64,000 bases of DNA. Source: Novosphingobium sp. Lineage in GTDB: Bacteria > Pseudomonadota > Alphaproteobacteria > Sphingomonadales > Sphingomonadaceae. Of this stretch, positions 1 to 8,154 are shown one piece after another; positions within the stretch are counted from its first letter, which is position 1, and each line of letters starts with the position of its first letter. Under the pieces are notes generated by a model that was not told the DNA's origin, searched no databases, and worked only from the letters and a program-made list of their open reading frames with translations. Location of the stretch: the NCBI GenBank assembly GCA_016719755.1, contig JADJYM010000016.1, positions 434,001 through 498,000 on the forward strand, in the 5' to 3' direction. Both the position numbers and the translations under genes were made by a program.

Positions 1-234
1 GGGAATCCACAGCCGCCCGGCGGCTTCCAGCGCCAGGTGCAGGGTCTTGATCGCGCGGGTCTGGAAACTGGTGAAGGCGACCGTCGGCAGAATGCCCTTG
101 GCGGCCAGCAGCGCGCCGGCGGCGCGGGCCTCTTCCTCGCCCTTGGCGGTCAGATCGACATCCCACCAGCCGGTGAAGCGGTTTTCAAGGTTCCACTGGC
201 TCTGGCCGTGGCGAACGAGAATCAGACGCGGCAC
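1..234 (-). CDS. gpmA: 2,3-bisphosphoglycerate-dependent phosphoglycerate mutase (5' part, runs off window)
   Basis: N-terminal 78 codons of the glycolytic enzyme that interconverts 3- and 2-phosphoglycerate. The translation has the phosphohistidine motif [10 protein letters not shown] at residues 6-15, with His9 as the expected phosphorylated residue, followed by [11 protein letters not shown], which is typical of cofactor-dependent mutases. The start is inferred to be GTG at 234 because a GGGGAG ribosome site lies about 8 bases upstream and the family motif begins directly after it. The C-terminal two thirds lie outside the window. The histidine phosphatase superfamily is broad, but the GWWD motif points to GpmA rather than SixA or CobC. 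Confidence 0.9.
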   Translation of the reverse strand, partial: MPRLILVRHGQSQWNLENRFTGWWDVDLTAKGEEEARAAGALLAAKGILPTVAFTSFQTRAIKTLHLALEAAGRLWIP

Positions 235-266
235 TTGAATGCTCCCCTGTATCGGACGTGCTGCGC

Positions 267-449
267 CTAGCCGCTCGCCTCGTCTTTGGGAAGGGCGGGC
301 GGGCCATCGTCAGCCGCATCGCTTGCGGTGGTGCCGGGGGCCTGCGCCCGCGCCTGCGCCTTGCGGCGGCGCAGGTTCTCGCGCAGCTTGGCGGCGAGCC
401 GTTCTTCGCGCGAAAGTGCGCCCCGATCCTTGCCTGTCGAACTGGCCAT
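267..449 (-). CDS. small basic hypothetical protein (60 aa)
   Basis: A 60-residue protein starting at ATG 449 behind AAGGA, ten bases upstream. It has a charged, probably helical stretch rich in Arg, Lys and Glu around residues 12-36 (for example [19 protein letters not shown]) and a disordered acidic/proline tail. There is no signal peptide or membrane segment. I recall similar short proteins with an [16 protein letters not shown] core in sphingomonads, without a known function. It sits 33 bp upstream of gpmA on the same strand and could be co-transcribed with it. Confidence 0.65.
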   Translation of the reverse strand: MASSTGKDRGALSREERLAAKLRENLRRRKAQARAQAPGTTASDAADDGPPALPKDEASG

Positions 450-563
450 GCAAGATTCCTTGCCGTGCGATTGGCGAAAGCTCAAGCCTCGCTTGACAAT
501 CCTCCCCATGCAGACCAATAGCCCGCGCCTGCCGGGGCGCTTCGTGCCCCTCAGGCAACGGCT

Positions 564-638
564 GCTGCTGTAGCTCAGTGGTAGAGCGCACCCTTGGTAA
601 GGGTGAGGTCGGGAGTTCAATCCTCCCCAGCAGCACCA
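564..638 (+). tRNA. tRNA-Thr (anticodon GGT)
   Basis: A complete cloverleaf can be drawn: acceptor arms GCTGCTG (564-570) and CAGCAGC (628-634), a D-arm GCTC...GAGC, an anticodon stem CACCC/GGGTG with loop TTGGTAA (anticodon GGT, reads ACC/ACU), and a T-arm GGGAG-TTCAATC-CTCCC. The discriminator A is followed by an encoded CCA at 636-638. It is a lone tRNA gene on the plus strand, facing the ketosynthase operon. Confidence 0.97.
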
Positions 639-681
639 TTCCACCGCCCCTTGCGCGGTTTTCAGCGATCCCCTTCCCGAC

Positions 682-721
682 CGCCGCCAGACCCGCGCGG
701 CCTTGCGCGGGTCTGGCGGCG
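682..721. terminator. strong hairpin between convergent tRNA-Thr and ketosynthase genes
   Basis: A perfect 17-bp inverted repeat (682-698 with 705-721) around a 6-base loop, lying between the tRNA end at 638 and the ketosynthase stop at 743. No T-run follows on either strand, so it may stop transcription weakly or protect 3' ends in both directions. Confidence 0.55.
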
Positions 722-742
722 ATGATTCGGGCTGCCGGCCGC

Positions 743-1945
743 CTAGGCCCGCGTGACGATCAGGGCGGAATTGATCCCCCCGAACGCGAACGAGTTCGAA
801 AGCGCCGCTTCAAAGCGATGCTCCAGCGGCACATCGAGCTGCAGGTTCAAGGGGCACTTCGGATCCTGTTCCAGGCAGTTGATATGCGGCGGGACGATCT
901 GTTCCCGCAGCGCCTGGACCGTTATCACCAGTTCGAGCGCGCCCGCCGCGCCCAGCGTGTGGCCAATGATCGGCTTGCTTGAGGACACCGGAACCGAATC
1001 GAGCGCGGCGCCGAAGATTTCGCGCAGTGCCGCGGATTCCGTGATGTCGTTGAGGACCGTTCCGGTGCCGTGGGCGTTGATGTAGCCGATCGCCTCCGCG
1101 CCGAGCCCGGCATCGGCAAGGGCGGCGCGCATCGCCCGCGCGGCGCCATCGGCATCGGGCTGGACCATGTCGCGGGCATCGCTGGACGTGCCATAGCCGG
1201 CCAGCCAGGCCAGCGGCGCCGCGCCGCGCGCGGCCAGGGCCGCTTCGGATTCGAGCACGAACACCCCGGCGCCCTCGCCGATCACCATGCCGGTGCGGCC
1301 GAGCGAGAACGGGCGGCAGGCATCGGGACTGAGCACGCGCAGATATTCCCAGGCGCGCATCGTTGCCGGGGTCAGGCAGGCTTCCGCCCCGCCTACCACC
1401 GCCCGGTCGATCACGCCGGCCTTGATCATCATGGCCGCCATGCCGATCGCCTGGCTGCCCGATGCACAGGCGCTGGCCACGGCAAAGGTCGGCCCCTTGA
1501 TGCCGTGGACGATGCTGACCTGCGATGCGCCCGAACTGGGCATCGTGCGCGGCACGGCAAAGGTATCGAACTTCTGCCCGTGGTAATAATAGGAGCAGCC
1601 TTCATCGAGAGTGCCGATCCCTCCGACCCCCGTGCCGATGATCGCGGCGGTCCGGTCGCTGCGCAGTTCGGCCTCGGTCAGGCCCGCCGCGCGGATCGCT
1701 TCACCGGCAGCATAGAGCGCGTACCGGGCAAACGGATCGCAGGTGCGCAGCACGCCCGGATCGATGTGCTCCGCCGGATCGAAACCCGGGATGGCGCCGC
1801 CGATCAGGACGCGGTTGCCCATTGCGCGGGGCAGTTCGATTGGCCCGATGCCCGATCTGCCGCTGCGCGCCGCATCCCACAGCACATCGGCCCCAAGCCC
1901 GGCGGCACTGATGGCCCCCATGCCCGAGATCGCCACCCGGCGCAT
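743..1945 (-). CDS. beta-ketoacyl-ACP synthase, FabF/KAS II-like
   Basis: A 400-residue condensing enzyme that would extend an acyl chain with malonyl-ACP in the cytoplasm. The thiolase-fold triad is complete: Cys160 in VASACASGSQ, His292 in NAHGTGT and His329 in KPIIGHTLGAAGA. The C-terminal SNSFAFGGIN loop is also present. The start ATG at 1945 overlaps the ACP stop (ATGA), and the ACP in turn overlaps the acyltransferase, so the genes are translationally coupled. The pairing with a private ACP suggests a dedicated fatty-acyl or polyketide product rather than bulk fatty-acid synthesis. The symbol is left blank because a housekeeping fabF would normally lie in a fab cluster. Confidence 0.9.
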   Translation of the reverse strand: MRRVAISGMGAISAAGLGADVLWDAARSGRSGIGPIELPRAMGNRVLIGGAIPGFDPAEHIDPGVLRTCDPFARYALYAAGEAIRAAGLTEAELRSDRTAAIIGTGVGGIGTLDEGCSYYYHGQKFDTFAVPRTMPSSGASQVSIVHGIKGPTFAVASACASGSQAIGMAAMMIKAGVIDRAVVGGAEACLTPATMRAWEYLRVLSPDACRPFSLGRTGMVIGEGAGVFVLESEAALAARGAAPLAWLAGYGTSSDARDMVQPDADGAARAMRAALADAGLGAEAIGYINAHGTGTVLNDITESAALREIFGAALDSVPVSSSKPIIGHTLGAAGALELVITVQALREQIVPPHINCLEQDPKCPLNLQLDVPLEHRFEAALSNSFAFGGINSALIVTRA

Positions 1946-2238
1946 CACTTCGGCTCCATCTGATCGGCCAGGACCCTGATCAGATCGTGCAGGTAGACCG
2001 TATCGACCATTTCCTCGCCCATCGGCACGTAGATGCCGAAGCGTTCCTCCACCTCGAACAGGATCTCGACCATGTCGAGCGAGGGGATGCCCAGCGATTC
2101 CATGGTCGCACCGGGGACCAGCGCGGCGCGGTCCAGCTTTGCCTCGTGCGCGATGATGTCGAGGATTTCCTCGATCATTCCCGGCTGCGGCAGCGGCGGC
2201 CACTCGGTCGGGGGCAAACGGTTTTCCTTGTCGGTCAT
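1945..2238 (-). CDS. acyl carrier protein
   Basis: A 97-residue carrier protein with the phosphopantetheine site in GIPSLDMVEI (Ser53) and the usual acidic helix after it (EILFEVEERFGI). The N-terminal ~20 residues are a proline-rich extension not found in housekeeping AcpP. It starts at ATG 2238, overlapping the upstream gene stop by ATGA, and ends by ATGA overlap with the ketosynthase. Position makes it the likely acyl donor/acceptor for the neighbouring ketosynthase and GNAT-like acyltransferase. A dedicated ACP next to an N-acyltransferase recalls the bacterial ceramide pathway, but this is inference. Confidence 0.92.
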   Translation of the reverse strand: MTDKENRLPPTEWPPLPQPGMIEEILDIIAHEAKLDRAALVPGATMESLGIPSLDMVEILFEVEERFGIYVPMGEEMVDTVYLHDLIRVLADQMEPK

Positions 2239-3404
2239 TCACCTGTCTCCATCGCCTGGCGGGGCATCGCCCCGTCCAGTGACTTGCCAAAAATCCGGAA
2301 TGTCTTGTTGCGCCGGAACCGGAACCTTTCGAGGATCTGGATCAGCGCGGTGTTGTTTTCCAGCACCCAGCCGGCCTCGACCCATTCGCCTTTCAGCACG
2401 GTCTGGCTGGCGACGAGTTCATCGACCATCAGCGCGGCGATCGCCGAGCCGATCACAGTGCCCTGCAGCCGGGATACCAGCCCGACCACGATGATCCGGC
2501 CGCTGCGGAAGCGGTGGGTCAGTGCCCGCCAGACCAGCCGCGGCCAGCCCGCCAGCCCCGGCGAGGGCGAAAGGCCGGCGGTCAGTTCGAACAGGTTGGG
2601 GATCAGCAGCATCACCCCGACCGGTTCGCCGTCGAGCTCGACGATGCGGAACGCCTCGGGCGCGACCAGCCATTTCATCAGGACATCCAGCCCGTCGAGA
2701 TCGACCGGATTTAGCGGGATGAACCCCCAGTGTTCGCGCCAGCCATCGTTGTAGACGTCGCACAGGATGGCGATGTCGCGGGCATAGCTGCCGCGATCGG
2801 GGGTCCGGCTGGTCAGGCCCGGGATGCGTTCCGCCAGCCGCTTGCGCCCTTCGCTGGACATCAGCGGCGCCTCCTTCAGATCGAGCCGCCAGTTGTGCAG
2901 ATCGCGCAGACCGGCATAGCCGCACCGTTCGACGTGCGGCCCCAGATAGGGCGGATGCCAGGGGCACAGGGTCATCGCCGGCTGGTCCGCGCCGCTGACC
3001 AGCAGCCCCGGCTCGTCGTTCATGTCGAGCGTGCAGGGCCCGAAGATGCTGGTGCAACCCTGATCCGCCAGCCATTGCTCTGCCGCCTCGATCAGCAGGC
3101 GCACCACTTCGGGATCATCGACCGCATCAAGACTGCCGAACATTCCGGCGCCTTCGGGGATGCCGACCGGCAGGTTGGGATCGATCTGCGCCGAAATGCG
3201 GCCGACCGGCTTTCCGCCGCGCAGGGCGAGCCAGTACTGGACCTTGCCATGCTTCCAGAACGCGCTTTGGCGGGGATTGAGCAGCATGTCGCGATCCATC
3301 CGCAACGGCGGCTCGAATCCCGGCAGACCCGCGTAGATGACGGGGGGCAAGTCGACAAAGGACCGCAATCCCGCGCGATCCGATACCGGTCTGATTTCAA
3401 TCAT
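2235..3404 (-). CDS. GNAT-fold acyltransferase, YghO-like; candidate N-acyltransferase of a lipid pathway
   Basis: A 389-residue cytosolic protein. The N-terminal region reads like the YghO/GNAT group: a FVDLPPVIYAGLPGFEPPL segment, then WLALRGGKPVGRISAQID, which matches the beta4 region of GNAT folds. A C-terminal portion has GTVIGSAIAALMVDEL, a second acyl-CoA/ACP-binding-like segment. I chose ATG 3404; a TTG nine codons upstream (3431) is possible. It overlaps the ACP gene by ATGA, so an ACP-bound acyl chain is a plausible donor. In Caulobacter, ceramide synthesis uses a GNAT-like N-acyltransferase with a dedicated ACP. Whether this gene is that enzyme needs comparison. Safe call: GNAT-family acyltransferase of unknown substrate. 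Confidence 0.7.
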   Translation of the reverse strand: MIEIRPVSDRAGLRSFVDLPPVIYAGLPGFEPPLRMDRDMLLNPRQSAFWKHGKVQYWLALRGGKPVGRISAQIDPNLPVGIPEGAGMFGSLDAVDDPEVVRLLIEAAEQWLADQGCTSIFGPCTLDMNDEPGLLVSGADQPAMTLCPWHPPYLGPHVERCGYAGLRDLHNWRLDLKEAPLMSSEGRKRLAERIPGLTSRTPDRGSYARDIAILCDVYNDGWREHWGFIPLNPVDLDGLDVLMKWLVAPEAFRIVELDGEPVGVMLLIPNLFELTAGLSPSPGLAGWPRLVWRALTHRFRSGRIIVVGLVSRLQGTVIGSAIAALMVDELVASQTVLKGEWVEAGWVLENNTALIQILERFRFRRNKTFRIFGKSLDGAMPRQAMETGE

Positions 3405-3486
3405 GCTGTTGCTGCTTTCCCGAAACGGCAAGGCGACCCGTTGCGTGAAACTTTGCAGGCATCCGCCAGGCAGTCATTGACAAGTG

Positions 3487-5775
3487 TCAGACTCTGGCCT
3501 CGCTGCGCAATATTATTTCGAGAGCCAGGGTGCCGAACAGCATCGGCGCGCCCGCAACCGCGAGCTCCGGCGGCACGCCGCCCCACTGGCCCAGCACCTG
3601 AAGCCAGCCATCGAGAACCAGATAGGCCAGTCCCGCCGTCGCGGCTTCGAACAGGCAGACCGACAGCACTACCTCCTGGCGCGGCACCACGACCAGCGCG
3701 GCCGCCAGCATCAGCATCAGCAGCGGCGCGATCGCCAGGCTTGCGGTCATGTAGACACGCACGTCGTACAGCGTCTCGGCCCGGTCGATCGGCGTGCTGT
3801 CGCGCCGGGCCAGCCATGCATCGCGCCCGGTGAGCGGTATCGGCGCGGCCATGAACCTGGCCAGCGGGCCGGGCCGCAGGATCGTTTCCCAGACGGCGGC
3901 ATCGGCCTGGACCGGGCGGAGACCATCCGCGCCCGACCAGCGTTCGACACGGCGCAGCGTCCATTTCCCGCCGTCCCATGCGGCTTCGCCCGCGTGGATC
4001 CATTCGCTGATACCTTTCGCTTGTCCGCCGAAGCGGTAGATGCGCACATCGCGCAGATGGGTTGCTCCGGCGTCCACCGGCTCGGCCTGGACCAGATCGG
4101 CGCCGATCCGGAACCAGCGGGGGCCATCGGTGGCAGGCGCGGCGGCGGCCGGACTGACCTGGTTCCACCAGGCCGAGAACGCGACCTGGGCCCGGGGCGA
4201 CCAGGCTTCGGACACCCCGACCAGCGCAAGGCCGAAGCACAGCGGAACCGCCAGCGAGCGGAGCAGCACCTCCCCCGCCGAAACGCCCTGGGCATGGATG
4301 GCGACCAGTTCGTTGCCAGAGCGCAGCAGCGCGAAGGCCAGAACCCCGCCGCCCAGCATGGCCAGCGGGGCCGCCTGAAGGATCGTCGCGGGCAGGCGCA
4401 GCCAGGCATAGCGCAGGAACCCGGACAGGCCCTGACCCGCACTGACCAGCGCTTCACCCCGTTCCAGCAGGTCGACCACCTGCAACAGCAGGACCAGCCC
4501 GGCCAGCACGGCCAGGGTCATGGTGCCCAGCCGTCTGGTCAGATAGAAGGTCAGCAGGTGGGTTGTCGCCGATGGCGCGACTGCGCGCCCCAGCCGTCCA
4601 AGGCCCGGCTTCGGCAGCCGCAGGCGCGGCAGGCGGAACGGCAGGGTGACCGGGGAATGCTGGCGCACGCCGCTGCCCAGGCGCCACATCGCCGCGCCCG
4701 CGATGACCGGCAGCAACGAGGTGAGCCAGGCCGCCTCGCCAAGCGCGATCCCGCCGCTGGCCGCAAGGTTCCGCGAAAGATTCACGGCGTGATAATAGGC
4801 CACCACCAGAAACAGGATCGTGCCGATCGCCAGCCAGCGCCGCTCGCCCCGGCTGCCCGCCAGCAGCGGCAGGGCCAGCCACGGCAGCGCAAGCAGCCCG
4901 ATCGCCCGCGCGATCTTGCCGTAAAGCTCAGCCGCTTGCCGTCGCCGCGCCTCCGCATTCGCGGCGGGGCGGGTGACAAGTTCGATCAGGGTCAGTTCGC
5001 GCGCGTCGCGGCCGCGCTGCCAGCTGGTCTGCTCCAGTTCGAGCGGCTGGTGCAGCACCACCTGGCCAAAGCGCACCGACCGGACCCCCGCAATCAGCAT
5101 TTCGCCGCCTTCCAGCACGAAGTGCAGCGCGCCCGGCTGGTCGGTCACGGCGATGCGGGCGGATTGCGCCGTGGCCAGGATTTCGCCCTTCGGCCCGTCG
5201 GCGATGCGCAGGAACACGCCTTCCAGGCGCCCGTTGCGCTTGCCGGTGGCAGTCAGCATCACCCCGGGGATCTGGTCATAGATTGCGCCCGGCTGGATCG
5301 CGCCGATGCGCGCCTCGTTGACGGCGGAGGCGTGGAGGCGGCGGTAGGAGTGCCGCCCAAGGGGTTCCAGAAAGCCGGAGATCAGCAGCGTCGCCGCCGC
5401 CACCGCCGCTGCGGTCAGGGTCATGATCCGGGCAATCCGCGCCGGAGAAACCCCGGCACCGGCCATGGCTTCCCATTCCCGGTTGCGCCCCATCCGCGCC
5501 AGCACCAGCGCCACCGCCACGACAAATCCGAACGGCAGGGCCTGCTGTGCGTAATAGGGAACCAGCCGGATCAGCAGTGGCCCCATGTAGCGGGCCGGGA
5601 TGCCCAGCGCGGAAATCTCCTGCAGCAGGCGCAGCCCTCGTTCGAGCAGCATGACGCCGACCAGCACGCCCGCAAGCTGGACGGTCGGCCACAGCAGCGC
5701 GCGCGCCACGTACCGCTCAAGCAGGTGGCCCGAACCGGCAGAGATCGGAACGGGGCGATTCGGCAAAAGTGCCAT
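3487..5775 (-). CDS. single-chain LptF-LptG-type lipid export permease
   Basis: A 762-residue inner-membrane protein that looks like two YjgP/YjgQ permeases joined in one chain. Residues ~18-375 resemble LptF: the membrane entry LLERYVARALL, a run with ALPFGFVVAVALVLARMGRN, a periplasmic beta-rich domain, then a helix block ending near LLPVIAGAAMWRLG. A ~30-residue basic/proline linker follows. Residues ~410-762 repeat the plan in LptG style (LLTFYLTRRLG, VVDLLERGEAL, periplasmic domain, C-terminal helices). LptF and LptG are normally ~360-400 aa each, encoded separately, and pair with LptB to extract lipopolysaccharide. Here both halves head the ketosynthase operon, 82 bp before the GNAT gene. 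No good ribosome site precedes ATG 5775, so the start is uncertain. Confidence 0.8.
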   Translation of the reverse strand: MALLPNRPVPISAGSGHLLERYVARALLWPTVQLAGVLVGVMLLERGLRLLQEISALGIPARYMGPLLIRLVPYYAQQALPFGFVVAVALVLARMGRNREWEAMAGAGVSPARIARIMTLTAAAVAAATLLISGFLEPLGRHSYRRLHASAVNEARIGAIQPGAIYDQIPGVMLTATGKRNGRLEGVFLRIADGPKGEILATAQSARIAVTDQPGALHFVLEGGEMLIAGVRSVRFGQVVLHQPLELEQTSWQRGRDARELTLIELVTRPAANAEARRRQAAELYGKIARAIGLLALPWLALPLLAGSRGERRWLAIGTILFLVVAYYHAVNLSRNLAASGGIALGEAAWLTSLLPVIAGAAMWRLGSGVRQHSPVTLPFRLPRLRLPKPGLGRLGRAVAPSATTHLLTFYLTRRLGTMTLAVLAGLVLLLQVVDLLERGEALVSAGQGLSGFLRYAWLRLPATILQAAPLAMLGGGVLAFALLRSGNELVAIHAQGVSAGEVLLRSLAVPLCFGLALVGVSEAWSPRAQVAFSAWWNQVSPAAAAPATDGPRWFRIGADLVQAEPVDAGATHLRDVRIYRFGGQAKGISEWIHAGEAAWDGGKWTLRRVERWSGADGLRPVQADAAVWETILRPGPLARFMAAPIPLTGRDAWLARRDSTPIDRAETLYDVRVYMTASLAIAPLLMLMLAAALVVVPRQEVVLSVCLFEAATAGLAYLVLDGWLQVLGQWGGVPPELAVAGAPMLFGTLALEIILRSEARV

Positions 5776-5842
5776 GCGGCTTGTACCCGGCCTTTCGCGG
5801 TTGGAACTTCCCTTGGCAGCGATGCCATATTATCTTGTCCTG

Positions 5843-6376
5843 ATGAAAGCCCAAAGCGTTCCGTCCGGAGGGGCAAAGTGGCGCCGCCTGCCCGGCCTGG
5901 CCTTGGCCGGTTCGCTGGCGCTCATCCCCCTGCCCGCCCGGGCTTACGAGGAAGATGCCGCCTGCGTGGGCAAGCCCGGCACGGTCAAGGTTACCCTGAT
6001 CGTCGAAGGGGTCCGCTCTGATGCGGGGCTGATCGCCCTGACGGTCTATCACGATGACAGCCGCCGCTTCCTGCGCAAGAAGGGGTCGCATTACGTCCGG
6101 CGGGTGGAGGCCAGGGCGCCGGAAACGCGGATCTGTTTCATCGTCCCCCAGCCCGGGGTCTACGCGCTGGCGGTCTATCACGATGCCAATGCCAACCAGA
6201 AGCTGGACCGGAGCGGGCTGGGACCGCCGACCGAGGGGTTCGGATTTTCCAACAACGCATCGACCCTGCTTGGCCTGCCCGGCTTTTCCGCCGTGCGAAT
6301 CCGGCTGGCCGATGGCGCTGTCACGCGCATTCGCCTGCGCTATCTGAAGAAGGGCGAAGTCCCTGCGCCGCGCTGA
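5843..6376 (+). CDS. DUF2141 family secreted protein
   Basis: A 177-residue protein with a signal peptide (basic start, hydrophobic LALAGSLALIPLPARA, cleavage near ARAYEE) and then a single DUF2141 domain with the features ALTVYHDD, YALAVYHDANANQKLD and EGFGFSNNA. These proteins are exported, beta-rich and of unknown function; they often carry a Ca-binding-like DANANQKLD loop. I start at ATG 5843 because the signal peptide begins there; ATG 5822 is in frame. It is divergent from the permease gene (67 bp between starts) and 93 bp upstream of the phosphatidyltransferase operon, suggesting an envelope role connected to these genes. Confidence 0.75.
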   Translation: MKAQSVPSGGAKWRRLPGLALAGSLALIPLPARAYEEDAACVGKPGTVKVTLIVEGVRSDAGLIALTVYHDDSRRFLRKKGSHYVRRVEARAPETRICFIVPQPGVYALAVYHDANANQKLDRSGLGPPTEGFGFSNNASTLLGLPGFSAVRIRLADGAVTRIRLRYLKKGEVPAPR

Positions 6377-6469
6377 GGGCGGGAAAGTGCGGCAATTTGA
6401 TCTGTGCCCAGGCAGGCGCGGTTGCGGTCGGGTAGAAGCCATGCGCAGACTGGCGACAAGGGGGAATGA

Positions 6470-7129
6470 ATGGAGCGGGTGAACGCAGCACTGACCGGGC
6501 GGTTCGAGCGGCCCCTGCTGCAATGGCTCTGCGAACGGATGCCGCCGTGGGTGACTTCGGACCGCCTGACCGCGCTTGGCGTGGCCGGCGCCGCCTTGGC
6601 TTTCGCCGGGTACTGGCAATCCGGCAGCAGCCCTGCCTGGCTCTGGCTGTCCTGCCTTGGCATCGCGCTCAACTGGTTTGGCGACAGCCTTGACGGATCG
6701 CTGGCGCGGCACCGCGCGCGGGAACGGCCGAAGTACGGGTTCTTCCTCGATCACATGACCGACACGCTGGCCATGGCCCTGATCGCGCTGGGCATCGGCT
6801 GCTCGCCCTATGGCGCGATGACCAGCGCGATGGCGGTGCTGCTTGGCTATTATGTGATGGTGATCCTGACGATGGTGACCAGCAAGGCGACCGGGGTTTT
6901 CGCAATCAGCTTCGCGGGGGTCGGGCCGACCGAGATCCGTCTGTTCATCATTGCCTGCACGATTGCCGCCTTCGTCTGGCCGACCCCGGTGTTCGACTGG
7001 ATGGGCATGCGGTTCACGCTTTATGACGGGGTGATGGTGGGGCTGACCGGCCTGCTGGTGGCGACCTGCGCCTTCCAGGCCGTGCAGACCGCCCGGATGC
7101 TGGCGGTGCAGGACCCGCCCCGCGATTGA
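6470..7129 (+). CDS. CDP-alcohol phosphatidyltransferase family protein
   Basis: A 219-residue integral membrane enzyme of the class that swaps CMP on a CDP-alcohol for another alcohol, as in phosphatidylinositol or phosphatidylglycerophosphate synthases. The signature D-x2-DG-x2-AR-x9-G-x3-D-x3-D is complete: Asp72, Asp75-Gly76, Ala79-Arg80, Gly90, Asp94, Asp98. About six hydrophobic helices follow. It starts at ATG 6470 with an AAGGGGG ribosome site. It is the first gene of a tight four-gene set (spacings 13, 1 and -8 bases) with a Stealth transferase, a ligase-carrier protein and an acyltransferase. The acceptor alcohol is unknown; the context suggests a special surface lipid rather than a standard phospholipid. 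Confidence 0.85.
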   Translation: MERVNAALTGRFERPLLQWLCERMPPWVTSDRLTALGVAGAALAFAGYWQSGSSPAWLWLSCLGIALNWFGDSLDGSLARHRARERPKYGFFLDHMTDTLAMALIALGIGCSPYGAMTSAMAVLLGYYVMVILTMVTSKATGVFAISFAGVGPTEIRLFIIACTIAAFVWPTPVFDWMGMRFTLYDGVMVGLTGLLVATCAFQAVQTARMLAVQDPPRD

Positions 7130-7142
7130 TGGACGCCAGGCG

Positions 7143-8153
7143 ATGACCCATCCTGAAATCGATCTGGTCTTCACCTATGTCGATGGCGCCGATCCGGCGC
7201 ACGCCGCCAGGCTGGCCCGGACCCGTCAGGAGCTGGCCCCGGCCGGGGCGGCGCAGATCTTTCCGGAAGTGCGGCCCAGCTGGTATCGTCCCGTCAGCGA
7301 AATCACCTATGGCGTGCGCAGCGCCCTGCGGTTCCTGCCGTGGATCCGCACGATCCATATCGTTACCGACCGGCAGATCCCGCCGGTTGATCCCGATCTG
7401 CTGGCCAGCGGCAGGGTGCGGGTGGTCGATCATGCCGATATCATCCCCGAACGCTTCCTGCCGGTGTTCGACGCGACGATCATCGAATCCTTCCTGCACC
7501 GGATCGACGGCCTGTCCGAGGTGTTCCTCTACAACAACGACGACATGATGTTCGGCCGCCCGGCCGGTCCCGAAGAGTTCGTGACGCATGGCCAGGACGG
7601 CGAACCGCGCCTGCGGCTGATGACCCGGCCCGGCATCCTGCGCGCCGGGATCGCGCTGGCGTCCAGCCTGGCGCCGCCGTTTGTGCCGCGCGCCAACACG
7701 TTCACCGCCGGGATCGCCAATGCCTGCACGCTGCTGCGCGAACGGATCGGGCTGGGCTGGGGAGAGATCGTCTATCCGCGCCATTTCACCCACGTCTACC
7801 GGATCGCCACGGCCCGCCGCATCGAGGCGGAACTGGGCGACCTGCTGGAGGAAACGCGCAGCCTGCACCTGCGCTCGCACCGCGAGGTCTCGTGGATTGC
7901 GCTGGCCTATTCGCTCGAGGCTTGCTGGCAGGATGCCGAGCGCCGGGAAAGTCCGCGCGGGGAGCGGCTGTTCCTGGACTTTGACCGCTATGGCTCGGAC
8001 CGGGCGAGGGAGCGGGCGTGGCGCAAACTGGCGCAGTCCCCGGCCCGGTTCATCTGCCTGAACGGCATTCCCGCCGATCAGGCGGAACGCTTCGCGCAGG
8101 TCATGGCCGGGCGCGGACTGGGCGAGCCGCTTGTCCCCTTCCGCCAGGCCTGA
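7143..8153 (+). CDS. Stealth family sugar-phosphate transferase
   Basis: A 336-residue cytosolic glycan enzyme. The three diagnostic Stealth blocks are visible: CR1 IDLVFTYVDGADP (residues 6-18), CR2 beginning EITYGVRSALRFLPW (53-67) and ending HIVTD (72-76), and CR3 with FLYNNDDMMFGRP (128-140) carrying the acidic residues. Stealth proteins transfer hexose-1-phosphate groups to build capsules and teichoic-acid-like polymers, such as the GlcNAc-phosphotransferase and CsaB/SacB families. The gene follows the phosphatidyltransferase by 13 bp and is followed by the ligase start one base after its stop, so the three products probably act in one pathway. The acceptor could be a lipid headgroup made by the neighbour; that is inference. 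Confidence 0.88.
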   Translation: MTHPEIDLVFTYVDGADPAHAARLARTRQELAPAGAAQIFPEVRPSWYRPVSEITYGVRSALRFLPWIRTIHIVTDRQIPPVDPDLLASGRVRVVDHADIIPERFLPVFDATIIESFLHRIDGLSEVFLYNNDDMMFGRPAGPEEFVTHGQDGEPRLRLMTRPGILRAGIALASSLAPPFVPRANTFTAGIANACTLLRERIGLGWGEIVYPRHFTHVYRIATARRIEAELGDLLEETRSLHLRSHREVSWIALAYSLEACWQDAERRESPRGERLFLDFDRYGSDRARERAWRKLAQSPARFICLNGIPADQAERFAQVMAGRGLGEPLVPFRQA

Positions 8154-8154
8154 A

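Noticed and set aside
1070-1963. 297-codon plus-strand frame across the ketosynthase
   Set aside because: No motif; the overlapping minus frame has a complete condensing-enzyme triad.
3484-6021. 845-codon plus-strand open frame opposite the LptF-LptG permease
   Set aside because: It is a GC-driven antisense frame with low-complexity Arg/Gln-rich translation and no domain. The minus-strand permease has clear helices and family motifs.
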